Source: JBCCJA01 sp039045975 (GTDB lineage: Bacteria; Planctomycetota; Planctomycetia; Planctomycetales; Planctomycetaceae). Taken from it: a stretch of 33,290 bases of DNA. Location of the stretch: the NCBI GenBank assembly GCA_039045975.1, contig JBCCJA010000041.1, forward strand, positions 1 to 33,290, in the 5' to 3' direction. The first letter of the stretch is position 1; each line of letters begins with the position of its first letter. Below, one piece after another: positions 16,142 through 23,235 of the stretch. The position numbers and the translations under genes are program-made. The notes below the pieces were generated by a model. It ran no database searches, was not told the DNA's origin, and was given only the letters and a program-made list of their open reading frames with translations.

Positions 16142-17680
16142 ATGGGCCACACCCTCATGCCGCCACGAACCCGGTGCGCGACGCGAATCCTCGCCGCCGC
16201 CATTCTCATTCTCACCGAAGCCGCAGGTACCTCTGACGCCGCCGAACCGCCGGCGAGCAGCGTTCCGCTCGACGCGAAAATCGACCTCGAAGCCACGTTA
16301 CCGATTCCGAAAGCCCTCTACGGGGCGAACGCCGAAATCCTCGTGAACCGAGTTTGGTTCGATCACCCGGCGCTGGAAGAAAAATATATTTACTCGGGCC
16401 GACCGTTCTTCCGGTTCCCCGGCGGGACGCCCTCGAACTATTACAACCACGAGACCGGCTTCGTCGACCTCGACCCCCGCTCCGCGAAGGCGACCGCCTT
16501 CTTGTGGGTCAACCAGATGATCACCAGCCAGACCGGCGACGCCGGCCGCGATTACGACGACTTCTTCGCCTTCGCCCAAAAAACCGACGCAACCTACAGC
16601 ATCGTCCTCAACGTCTGCACGAAGACGGCCGCCGAGAACCGCGTCTGGCTCCGGTCGCTCGCCGCCAAAGGCTACGACGTGACGCACGTCGAGATCGGCA
16701 ACGAGGTCTATCTCAAAAACTGCATGTGGGTCTTCCCGACGGGCGACGAATACGTCCGACGCGCCCAACAAGAGACCGCCTCGGTCCGCAAATACTTCCC
16801 CGACGCCAAAGTCGGCGTCGTCGTCCCCACGCAACTCTATAAGGACGCGCGGTTCTTCAACGAGGACTACCCGCGTCACCTCGCGCACGAACGCGGCTGG
16901 ATCGAGGCCCTGCAACGCGAAAACTTCTTCGACGCCGTCGTCCTGCACCCCTACACGAATACCGGCGTCCCTTACTTGGGAGACCCGAAGGACTTCATCT
17001 CACACCTCGAAGGCTACAAAAACGTCACCAACAACCTCGAGCAACAGCACGACGCCGCCTTCGACCAGCTCGAAACGCGATTCCCCGGCAAAGAAATCTG
17101 GGCGACCGAATACGGCGTCGGCGGCTTCGGCGGCACGGTCAAGCACTACCGCCTGCGGTTCACACACCTCGGCGCACTCCACGCCGACTTAATGCTCGTC
17201 CGCTTTCTGAACCGGCCCTCGGTCACCGTCGCCCACTGGCACTCGTTCTCGCATTTCTTCGATATCGTCGGCGGCGAGCAGGGCATCGGAGACAAAGAAC
17301 ACCCCGGTTTCGCCCACTTCCGCCTCTTCGACGACCCGATCCGCCAGAACGACTCGGTCGTCCCGCTCGCCTTCGGCCGGAAAAACCCCGACGTCGAAGC
17401 CGTCGCCCTCGTCGGCGACGAACGCGGCCACTTAGTCCTCATCAACAAGCGGGGACGCCCCCACACACTGCGGTCCCTGACCGCGAGCCGGTCGGGGCGA
17501 ACGCTCGACGCGACGTTCCGCCACGCCACGCAACTACGCCTCCGCTCCGACATGACGTTCGAAGAAGCCACCTACAGCGAAGAAAGCCCCGACCGCGTCG
17601 AACTGTCGGGCGACGAACTCACCCCGCTCGAACTCGCCCCCTATTCCGCCACAAAGCTCGAATTCACGCTCGCCCGATAA
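16142..17680 (+). CDS. Secreted clan-A glycoside hydrolase, alpha-L-arabinofuranosidase/GH51-39-79-like
   Basis: A 512-residue protein. ATG 16142 has AAGGA 7 nt upstream; frames reaching back to 15884 cross the lipoprotein gene and the hairpin. A signal peptide covers about 1-33 (RILAAAILILTEAAGTSDAA). The barrel has LRFPGG-type FFRFPGGTPSNYYN at 89-102, the acid/base motif VEIGNEVY with E188, VVLHPYTNTG at 266-275 and the nucleophile strand IWATEYGVGG with E323. A C-terminal beta-sandwich closes the protein (VALVGDERGHLVLINKRGR and later strands), as in GH51/GH30-type enzymes. Both catalytic Glu are present, unlike the two agarase-like neighbours. The exact family and substrate cannot be fixed by eye; L-arabinosides or related glycans are plausible. 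Confidence 0.8.
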   Translation: MGHTLMPPRTRCATRILAAAILILTEAAGTSDAAEPPASSVPLDAKIDLEATLPIPKALYGANAEILVNRVWFDHPALEEKYIYSGRPFFRFPGGTPSNYYNHETGFVDLDPRSAKATAFLWVNQMITSQTGDAGRDYDDFFAFAQKTDATYSIVLNVCTKTAAENRVWLRSLAAKGYDVTHVEIGNEVYLKNCMWVFPTGDEYVRRAQQETASVRKYFPDAKVGVVVPTQLYKDARFFNEDYPRHLAHERGWIEALQRENFFDAVVLHPYTNTGVPYLGDPKDFISHLEGYKNVTNNLEQQHDAAFDQLETRFPGKEIWATEYGVGGFGGTVKHYRLRFTHLGALHADLMLVRFLNRPSVTVAHWHSFSHFFDIVGGEQGIGDKEHPGFAHFRLFDDPIRQNDSVVPLAFGRKNPDVEAVALVGDERGHLVLINKRGRPHTLRSLTASRSGRTLDATFRHATQLRLRSDMTFEEATYSEESPDRVELSGDELTPLELAPYSATKLEFTLAR

Positions 17681-17744
17681 GGCCAGCCGACGGCGTTAGC
17701 CAAAGCCCGCAGGACGGCCGGAAGCCCGTTCGGAAAATCAAAAT

Positions 17745-18398
17745 TCATATCACTCGAACTTCTTTGCCCCGGCTCCCGTCCCACCCGACGTCGCCCAGCC
17801 GCACGACCGGCACCGGACAGCCCGGCCAGTCGTCCTCGACGCAGACCACGAAGTCGTGCGAGAAGTTGCGGTGCATCTTCCGGTCGCGGTACCCGCTCAT
17901 CCGCGACGCGAACCCGACCCGCAGCCCGTCCCAGACCGCCTTCACCTCGACCGGCCCCGGCAGATCGTCCTCGAACGGCTCCTCGTTCCGCTCGGCGAGC
18001 CAGTCATTGTAGCGAGCAACGATCTTATCGAACGGCCCGAACCGTTTCCGGAACGTGTCGGCCTTGATCTGACCTTCCAACGTCAGCTCCCGCATCGTCG
18101 GGAAGTGCCCCTTCGACTCCCGCATGCGGTGCAGCTCTTCGAGCAGGTCTTCGTCGGAATAAAGCTTCGCCTTCTCCTTCCGCCGCGGCAGCCCGAGCGC
18201 GACCCGGAAATCGCCGAACGAGTCCCAGTGCCGCAAGATCCGCTGCGGGATCAGCCCGAGGTCGCGGTACAGGCGTTGTTGGGTCATCCGCTCCGCCCCG
18301 TTCGCGGCGATCCACCGCCCGACCTCCCGCACGATCGCCTCTTTTTCCTCCGGCCCGGTCAACCCCCAGAACCGACTGACCGTCCGCCGCCGCACCAT
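17745..18398 (-). CDS. Protein with homing-endonuclease-associated (HNH-repeat-like) helical repeats
   Basis: A 217-residue protein. Two repeats of about 50 residues are visible at roughly 18-68 and 79-131, each with the pattern helix, RxLxxxG, basic helix, FG.F...V (for example SDEDLLEELHRMRESKGHFP and FRKRFGPFDKIVARYNDW). This resembles the HNH_repeat domain found next to homing endonucleases, a likely DNA-binding unit. The C-terminal part (PGPVEVKAVWDGLRVGFASR, then HRNFSHDFVVCVEDDWPGCP) has Glu and Lys residues that might be a degenerate nuclease core, but I see no HNH motif. It ends convergent to the glycosidase and begins beside the repeat zone. Function uncertain. Confidence 0.62.
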   Translation of the reverse strand: MVRRRTVSRFWGLTGPEEKEAIVREVGRWIAANGAERMTQQRLYRDLGLIPQRILRHWDSFGDFRVALGLPRRKEKAKLYSDEDLLEELHRMRESKGHFPTMRELTLEGQIKADTFRKRFGPFDKIVARYNDWLAERNEEPFEDDLPGPVEVKAVWDGLRVGFASRMSGYRDRKMHRNFSHDFVVCVEDDWPGCPVPVVRLGDVGWDGSRGKEVRVI

Positions 18399-18488
18399 CC
18401 GACTTCACCCGTTTCTGGCCCAACAACCAACTCACCAGCACACCGTCAGTTGTGCGACAAAATGGAACGGGTGACCCGGACCGCGTCC

Positions 18489-18614
18489 GGGTGACGCAGT
18501 CACAAGAGGCTCGAACAATTCGATCGACGATGCCGTGCGACTTCCGGCGTACGAACAGCCCGAATTGAGCTGCCCCCCGGTCGCTCCGCAATCCGGACGC
18601 AGTCCGGACCACCC
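18489..18614 (-). repeat. Dispersed ~125-bp repeat, family 2, copy 1
   Basis: Read on the minus strand, this copy begins and ends like the plus-strand segment 28915-29038. The first 34 bases match at 29 positions (core GCGTCCGGA, GCGGAGCGA) and the last 13 (GACTGCGTCACCC) are identical. The middle is more diverged. It carries small palindromes (for example TCCGGAC/GTCCGGA). With the neighbouring repeats it fills the 403-base gene-free stretch 18399-18801; the remainder shows nothing recognisable. Likely a non-autonomous mobile repeat. Confidence 0.65.
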
Positions 18615-18696
18615 GAGGAAAGAAGTCGTCTGGGGCACCCGGCGCCGACCACAAGCATGTAAACCCAATTAACGCACCACTTTGATATTGCCCCAA

Positions 18697-18800
18697 GGTC
18701 ACCCGGCACTGACAGAGCCAGTGGCACACGGACCAGACTATTTGCCAGTGGCACCCGGCCCGTGCCACTCAAGCTAGTGCTTACCAGTGGCACCCCGGCC
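18697..18800 (-). repeat. Left arm of ~100-bp inverted repeat pair flanking the PEP-CTERM gene
   Basis: It contains three copies of CCAGTGGCAC (GTGCCACTGG on the minus strand) with similar spacing to the right arm at 19605-19700. Aligned as reverse complements, the two arms keep the order CCGGG-TGCCACTGG, GGCCGGGTGCCACTG, GTGTGCCACTGGCTC and CAGTGCCGGG. It touches the stop codon of the PEP-CTERM gene. Confidence 0.75.
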
Positions 18801-18801
18801 A

Positions 18802-19563
18802 CTACTTTCGCCGCCGCTTGACTGCTCGGGACCGAGTTAAACCAGCACATACGCCGACGAAAGTAACGATTGCAATAGATGACGGCTCGGGCACAGCAGA
18901 AACACTTAGTGACACGTCATCGAAATGGATTGGGCTTGCAAGCGAATTCGTTGCCGTATCGTCACCGAATTGCAGAGAATCATAAGCCGCAGCATGCACG
19001 CCCTGTGTTCCTGAAAATGCTATGGCTTGGCCCCCAAACGGCGTGAGCGTGCCGTCAAGAGTGAAGCGGTTGAATGCTCCGACGGTAATTTCGGCCTCGT
19101 AGCGATACCACTTATTTCCGCTGATCGGAATGTTTGCAACATCAGGAATTCGCAACTCAGAGTTGCGATTTATCTGGGCCAAGGTCTTGAAGCTAAAATT
19201 AGACACAAGAGCCACGAACCAGCCGGTATTGTCCGATATGTCATTGTCATCAAGAAAAAAATCGAACGCTACGCTCAGCCCGCCAGACGGCGATGTTGGA
19301 GAAAATGACTGTGTTAGTCTCGGGTTTGCATTTGTCGCTAGTGCGTCTTCTAGTCGAGCGGATTTAACGCCAGTGCCAAATGGGCTGTTAATGCTCGATT
19401 CAACTGTGGTTGGCCCGAAAATTTCATTGTTGTATGTCCAAGAGTCGGGAATCCCGGCAGAGAAAAGTTCAAGACTTCCGTTATTGATTAATTCTGCCTG
19501 AACTGCAGATTGCACGAAGAGCGTAGCGTAAGTGAATGTCAATAGGTGAATGGTGTATTTCAC
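18802..19563 (-). CDS. PEP-CTERM sorting-signal exported protein
   Basis: A 253-residue protein if begun at GTG 19563, which has AGGA 6-7 nt upstream and gives MKYTIHLLTFTYATLFVQSA, a signal peptide; the longer frame to 19653 runs into repeat sequence. The mature part starts ELINNGSLELFSAGIPDSW, typical of secreted beta-sandwich PEP-CTERM proteins. The C-terminus has VPEPSS, a hydrophobic segment (IAIVTFVGVCAGL) and the basic end KRRRK, the sorting tag processed by exosortase. No exosortase gene is in the window. Three hand-counted 60-base lines (19081, 19201, 19321) are 48, 43 and 52% G+C, against 68% for one metH line, and inverted repeats flank the gene. It looks acquired. Confidence 0.85.
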   Translation of the reverse strand: MKYTIHLLTFTYATLFVQSAVQAELINNGSLELFSAGIPDSWTYNNEIFGPTTVESSINSPFGTGVKSARLEDALATNANPRLTQSFSPTSPSGGLSVAFDFFLDDNDISDNTGWFVALVSNFSFKTLAQINRNSELRIPDVANIPISGNKWYRYEAEITVGAFNRFTLDGTLTPFGGQAIAFSGTQGVHAAAYDSLQFGDDTATNSLASPIHFDDVSLSVSAVPEPSSIAIVTFVGVCAGLTRSRAVKRRRK

Positions 19564-19604
19564 GTTGTGTCCTGTCGGATGGCTGAGGAGGTCTGTGTGA
19601 TTAC

Positions 19605-19700
19605 GCCGGGTGCCACTGGTGACATTAGCTGTGACTGGGTGGCCGGGTGCCACTGATGGATCGTTCGGTCGTGTGCCACTGGCTCGGCCAGTGCCGGGTT
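19605..19700 (+). repeat. Right arm of ~100-bp inverted repeat pair flanking the PEP-CTERM gene
   Basis: Three GTGCCACTG units with the same spacing and order as the inverted left arm (18697-18800). The last unit is a palindrome CACTGGC-TCG-GCCAGTG, matching units at 28.8 and 30.1 kb. It also borders the RAYT remnant. Confidence 0.75.
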
Positions 19701-19819
19701 CATGGGTCGGCTGCCCCGTACGGCAGACGGCTCAGCCTTGGCCCTATCTGGCTTGCATCCCCGATGCCGTCGGTGGCGTAGAAGCGGGCGGACGACCAAG
19801 GCCAGTCGGTCGGTCTGCG
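19700..19819 (-). pseudogene. C-terminal remnant of a second REP-associated tyrosine transposase
   Basis: One minus-strand frame reads RRPTDWPWSSARFYATDGI and continues to RLSRLPYGAADP and a stop at 19700-19702. It aligns with residues 158-196 of the intact transposase next door (RPTDWRWSSARFYADDGV and RITRLPFGVLQ). Only about 39 residues remain. The fragment stops exactly where the left inverted repeat of the intact element begins (19822), and no matching N-terminal part is found on the other side. It marks an older element damaged or overwritten by the newer one. Confidence 0.8.
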
Positions 19820-19821
19820 TC

Positions 19822-20508
19822 GGGTGGCACTGGCCTTCAGCCAGTGCTCGATCAACGGAACGCCTCCGCTCACTGCAGCACACCGAACGGCAAACGGGTG
19901 ATCCGGGGCGAGTCACGACCGTCCGCCGACACTCCGTCGTCCGCATAGAATCGGGCCGACGACCAACGCCAGTCGGTCGGCCGGTCGCACAAGCCGCGTC
20001 TCACCGGGTTCGCGTGCAGATAGTCGATGCTTGCCCCGATCGCAGCCGGGGTTCGCAGGTTGCGGTCGTAGCCGGCCCCTTCTTGCCAGAAGCGGAAGCA
20101 CGATTTGCCGGGGCGTTCGCGGACTGTGAGGCGTTCGACGAGATCGAGAGCGGTGTCAGCCGCGTGGCGATGGACTCGGCGGGCGAACGGGCCTTTGGTG
20201 AGTTTCAGAAACCGGCTGATGTCGGCTTTCTGATCGCCGGTCGGCCGGACGAGCAGGTGGACGTGATCGGGCATGAAGACGTATGCGACAAGGTCGCAGC
20301 CTGACCGTTCGCCGGCGGCGTCGATCGCTTCGGCCAGCCATATCACGCGGTCCTCGTCTTCGAGCAGTTTCAGGCCTCGGTAGGTCGCGAAGGTCAGTTC
20401 GTGGAGGTCGCCCGGCTCGTGAAAGCGGCGGAGGCGCTTGCGGTGCGGGCTGGCGGGCATGCGAGGTCGGTCCGTTGATCGGGCACTGGCTGAAGGCCAG
20501 TGCCACCC
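19822..20508 (-). mobile_element. Complete RAYT element with 38-bp terminal inverted repeats
   Basis: Ends 19822-19859 and 20471-20508 are reverse complements at 37 of 38 positions. Each end also contains its own hairpin (CACTGGC, a four-base loop, then GCCAGTG), the REP-like structure that RAYTs recognise. The enclosed 687 bases hold one gene, the Y1-type transposase. The near-perfect ends suggest recent activity. Confidence 0.82.
19870..20460 (-). CDS. REP-associated tyrosine transposase (RAYT, Y1/IS200-like)
   Basis: A 196-residue protein. ATG 20460 is chosen because the conserved part starts there (MPASPHRKRLRRFHE); the longer frame to 20583 crosses the terminal repeat. The HUH metal-binding motif is H66-V-H68 within YVFMPDHVHLLVRP, and the catalytic tyrosine is Y147 in IDYLHANPVRRGL. 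WQEGAGYDRNL and RPTDWRWSSARFYA are further family motifs. RAYTs cut and join single-stranded DNA at REP palindromes and spread them. All catalytic residues are present, so the enzyme looks intact. It lies in a zone dense with related palindromes and next to a remnant of a second copy. Confidence 0.92.
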   Translation of the reverse strand: MPASPHRKRLRRFHEPGDLHELTFATYRGLKLLEDEDRVIWLAEAIDAAGERSGCDLVAYVFMPDHVHLLVRPTGDQKADISRFLKLTKGPFARRVHRHAADTALDLVERLTVRERPGKSCFRFWQEGAGYDRNLRTPAAIGASIDYLHANPVRRGLCDRPTDWRWSSARFYADDGVSADGRDSPRITRLPFGVLQ

Positions 20509-20584
20509 AACAACACTCCAATCAACTGCTGTACTGTCCGCTAGTAAATACGTATTCGAATCGATACCGGAAGCCCTTCCCACG

Positions 20585-20612
20585 AAAAAAGCCCCGGCCT
20601 TGCGGCCGGGGC
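20585..20612 (-). terminator. Intrinsic terminator of ahcY
   Basis: Nine-base perfect stem (20591-20599 with 20604-20612), four-base loop, followed in the minus-strand sense by six T (20590-20585). It lies 28 bases after the ahcY stop. This is the clearest rho-independent terminator in the window. Confidence 0.92.
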
Positions 20613-20640
20613 TTCGGGGTTCCGTCGTCGCCGGGGCGAC

Positions 20641-21969
20641 TCAATAGCGGTAGTAGTCGGGCTTGAACGGGCCCTCGACCGGGACGCCGAGGTAGTCGGC
20701 CTGATCTTGCGTCAGCTTCGTCAGCTTGATGCCGAGCTTTTCGAGGTGCAGGTCGGCGACCATCTCGTCGAGCTTCTTCGGCAGCACGTAGACCTGCTTC
20801 TGGTACTTGTCCTCGTTCTCCCAGAGTTCCATCTGGGCGACGACCTGGTTCGTGAAGCTGGCCGACATGACGAACGACGGGTGGCCCGTCGCACAGCCGA
20901 GGTTCACGAGTCGGCCTTCGGCGAGGACGAGGACGCTCTTGCCGTCGGGGTAGGTGTACTTGTCGAGCGGGCCGCCCTCGTCGCCCGGATCCTTGAGGCG
21001 GTCTTTGGCGATGTCGGCTCGGTCTTCCAGGTAGGCGATCTGGATCTCGTTGTCGAAGTGGCCGATGTTGCAGACGATCGCGTTGTTCTTCATCGCGTCG
21101 AGGTGCTCGCCTCGGATGACGTCGACGCAGCCGGTGGTCGTGACGAAGATGTCGCCCTCGGCGGCGGCGTCTTCGAGGGTGGTGATCTCGAAGCCCTCCA
21201 TCGAGGCCTGCAGGGCGTTGATCGGGTCGATCTCGGTGATGATGACGCGGGCGCCGAGGCCCTTCATCGCGTCGGCACAGCCCTTGCCGACGTCGCCGTA
21301 GCCGCAGACGACCACCACCTTGCCGGCGACCATCACGTCGGTCGCCCGCTTGATGCCGTCCGCGAGCGACTCGCGGCAGCCGTAGAGGTTGTCGAACTTC
21401 GACTTCGTGACCGAGTCGTTGACGTTGATCGCCGGGCAGCCGAGCGTGCCGGCCTTGACCATCGCGTGCAGGCGATGGACGCCTGTCGTAGTCTCCTCGG
21501 AGAGGCCTTTGATGCCGGGAAGCAGCTCGGGGTACTTCTCGTGGACCATGACGGTGAGGTCACCACCGTCGTCCAGGATCATGTTGAGGGGCTCGCCATC
21601 CTCAAAATGAATGGTCTGCTCAATACACCAGTCGAACTCTTCCTCGGTCATGCCTTTCCAGGCATAGACGCCGACACCGGTCGCCGCAATTGCAGCGGCG
21701 GCATGATCCTGGGTCGAAAAGATGTTGCAGCTCGACCACTTCACGTCGGCGCCGAGGGCGGTCAACGTTTCGATCAGAACTGCCGTTTGCACCGTCATGT
21801 GCAGGCAACCGGCGATGCGGGCTCCAGCGAGCGGCTTGGAGTCGCCGTAACGCTCACGCAGGGCCATCAGGCCCGGCATCTCGACCTCGGCGAGTTCGAT
21901 CTCCTTGCGTCCGAACTCGGCGAGCGAGATGTCTTTGACTTTGTAAGCGGGAACGGTCGCGATCGACAT
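20641..21969 (-). CDS. ahcY: S-adenosylhomocysteine hydrolase (adenosylhomocysteinase)
   Basis: A 442-residue protein of normal length. It splits S-adenosylhomocysteine to homocysteine and adenosine, with tightly bound NAD, in the cytosol. ATG 21969 gives the usual N-terminus (YKVKDISLAEFGRKEIELAE); an upstream frame to 22107 is not needed. Visible residues are D134, E159, K190 and D194 of the active site (NDSVTKSKFDN), the NAD-binding GYGDVGKG at 223-230, TTTGCVD, NIGHFDNEI, GHPSFVMS and the C-terminal KPDYYRY that reaches into the partner subunit. It diverges from metF and metH, which use its product homocysteine. A strong intrinsic terminator follows. I looked for an SAH riboswitch in the leader and saw none. 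Confidence 0.97.
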   Translation of the reverse strand: MSIATVPAYKVKDISLAEFGRKEIELAEVEMPGLMALRERYGDSKPLAGARIAGCLHMTVQTAVLIETLTALGADVKWSSCNIFSTQDHAAAAIAATGVGVYAWKGMTEEEFDWCIEQTIHFEDGEPLNMILDDGGDLTVMVHEKYPELLPGIKGLSEETTTGVHRLHAMVKAGTLGCPAINVNDSVTKSKFDNLYGCRESLADGIKRATDVMVAGKVVVVCGYGDVGKGCADAMKGLGARVIITEIDPINALQASMEGFEITTLEDAAAEGDIFVTTTGCVDVIRGEHLDAMKNNAIVCNIGHFDNEIQIAYLEDRADIAKDRLKDPGDEGGPLDKYTYPDGKSVLVLAEGRLVNLGCATGHPSFVMSASFTNQVVAQMELWENEDKYQKQVYVLPKKLDEMVADLHLEKLGIKLTKLTQDQADYLGVPVEGPFKPDYYRY

Positions 21970-22174
21970 CCTGAAACCTATTCGGTATGCGAACGGAGGA
22001 TCCGCGGCAATCGTGTGTCGCGGCATGAATTCTCGGGGTAACGGTAGGTCGACCGCGGGCCGGTCACAACTGATCTTTGCCGACCGCCGCCCGGATTGCG
22101 ATTCCAAGCATCTCGGTGACGTGCCTACAGTCTATCGAGACCTGTGTCACCCAAAAATCGCCGAAGGGTCTGCG

Positions 22175-23086
22175 ATGTATTCGAGCGAATTCTCTGCACC
22201 GCGTCTTGCTGATGTTTACGCGGGAGATGCTGCAGCGATTTCGGTAGAGATCTTTCCGCCGAAGACGACGAAGGGCGACGAGGCTTTGCGTGACGTGCTC
22301 GATCGCGTCAAGTCCTTCGCGCCTGCATTCATCTCGTGCACGTATGGTGCGGGCGGTAGCACACGAGATCGCACGCTGGGTTGGTGCAAAGAGGTGCAAA
22401 ATGACTTTGGCCTGCCGGTCACGGCTCACTTCACGTGCGTCGGTTCGACTCGCGAAGAGTTGGTCGAATGGCTGGGCCGTGCCTCCGATGCCGGCGTGAG
22501 GAACATAATGGCTCTGCGAGGCGACGCTCCGGACGGTGCCGACGCCTTTGAAGCGACAGCCGGCGGCTGTCGCTACGCGAGCGAACTCGTGGCCCTGATA
22601 CGCTCAGAGTTTCCTACCGATGCGTTCGGAATCGGCGTTGCCGGTTACCCGGAGACTCATCCCGATGCGGCCTCCCCGACGGCCGACCTCGACGCCTTGG
22701 TCCGCAAGGTCGAGGCGGGCGCTGACGCTGTCTTCACGCAACTCTTTTTCGACAACAGCCATTTTCTGCGGTATCGCGACGCCTTGGAGGCCCGTGGCGT
22801 CACCCTGCCGATCGTCCCCGGCGTAATGCCCGTTACGAATTACGACCGAATTCGTCGCATCACCTCCATGTGCGGAGCGTCTTTCCCGCCGGCTCTCGCC
22901 GGTCCGTTGGCAGATGCGCGGGACGACCCTGCGGCGCAATTCGAGATCGGTGTCGCGTGGGCGATCCGTCAGTGCCGAGAGCTGCTCGACGCAGGGGTTC
23001 CCGGCATTCATTTGTACGCTCTGAACAAATCAGACGCGGCGGAACGTATCTTGGCAGAGCTCGGCCCGGTCGAAGCTGCCGCCTGA
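22175..23086 (+). CDS. metF: 5,10-methylenetetrahydrofolate reductase
   Basis: A 303-residue protein, the bacterial length. It reduces methylene-tetrahydrofolate to 5-methyl-tetrahydrofolate, the methyl donor for MetH, using FAD and NAD(P)H. ATG 22175 has AAGGG 6 nt upstream; an open frame to 22013 overlaps the ahcY leader. Motifs are ISVEIFPPKT with the catalytic Glu25, FISCTYGAGGSTRDRT, VTAHFTCVG, NIMALRGDAP, IGVAGYPETHPDA, AGADAVFTQLFFDN and IVPGVMPVTNY. The C-terminus GIHLYALNKSD fits the family. Three counted lines average about 60% G+C, with more T-ending codons than metH or ahcY, so its history may differ from its partners. Confidence 0.96.
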   Translation: MYSSEFSAPRLADVYAGDAAAISVEIFPPKTTKGDEALRDVLDRVKSFAPAFISCTYGAGGSTRDRTLGWCKEVQNDFGLPVTAHFTCVGSTREELVEWLGRASDAGVRNIMALRGDAPDGADAFEATAGGCRYASELVALIRSEFPTDAFGIGVAGYPETHPDAASPTADLDALVRKVEAGADAVFTQLFFDNSHFLRYRDALEARGVTLPIVPGVMPVTNYDRIRRITSMCGASFPPALAGPLADARDDPAAQFEIGVAWAIRQCRELLDAGVPGIHLYALNKSDAAERILAELGPVEAAA

Positions 23087-23235
23087 AGTGACGCCGCGCT
23101 CGATCCGGTCCGCGTTACTGCGCCCCGGGTCTGTCGGAGCCGACAGCGGACGAGATTCCGCCTATGATCCGAAGTTGGACGGTCGCGATGGACGCGCGTC
23201 TGCATCTGAAAAACCTGTAGACGGTCGCAGTTCCT

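Noticed and set aside
18432..18668. Small ORFs inside the repeats (also 28614-28952 and 30058-30363)
   Set aside because: Their translations simply follow the repeat sequence (for example VPLAWPVPG-like strings) in different frames at each copy, without ribosome binding sites.
19822..19840. Sigma-54 promoter in the repeat sequence (TGGCAC)
   Set aside because: The TTGC box at the required spacing is missing, and the TGGCAC is part of the inverted repeat.
18697..19860. CRISPR-like array of GTGCCACTGG units
   Set aside because: Units are palindromic, irregularly spaced and in both orientations, with no constant spacer length and no cas genes; they fit REP-type repeats.
20707..22041. 444-codon plus-strand frame opposite ahcY
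   Set aside because: Entirely antisense to a textbook S-adenosylhomocysteine hydrolase; no recognisable motif of its own.
21970..22174. Possible SAH or SAM riboswitch between ahcY and metF
   Set aside because: I looked on both strands for the conserved SAH-riboswitch core and for SAM-riboswitch-type helices and saw neither.
23131..23146. Terminator between metF and metH (CTGTCGG/CCGACAG)
   Set aside because: The loop is only two bases as drawn and there is no T-run; not good enough to call.
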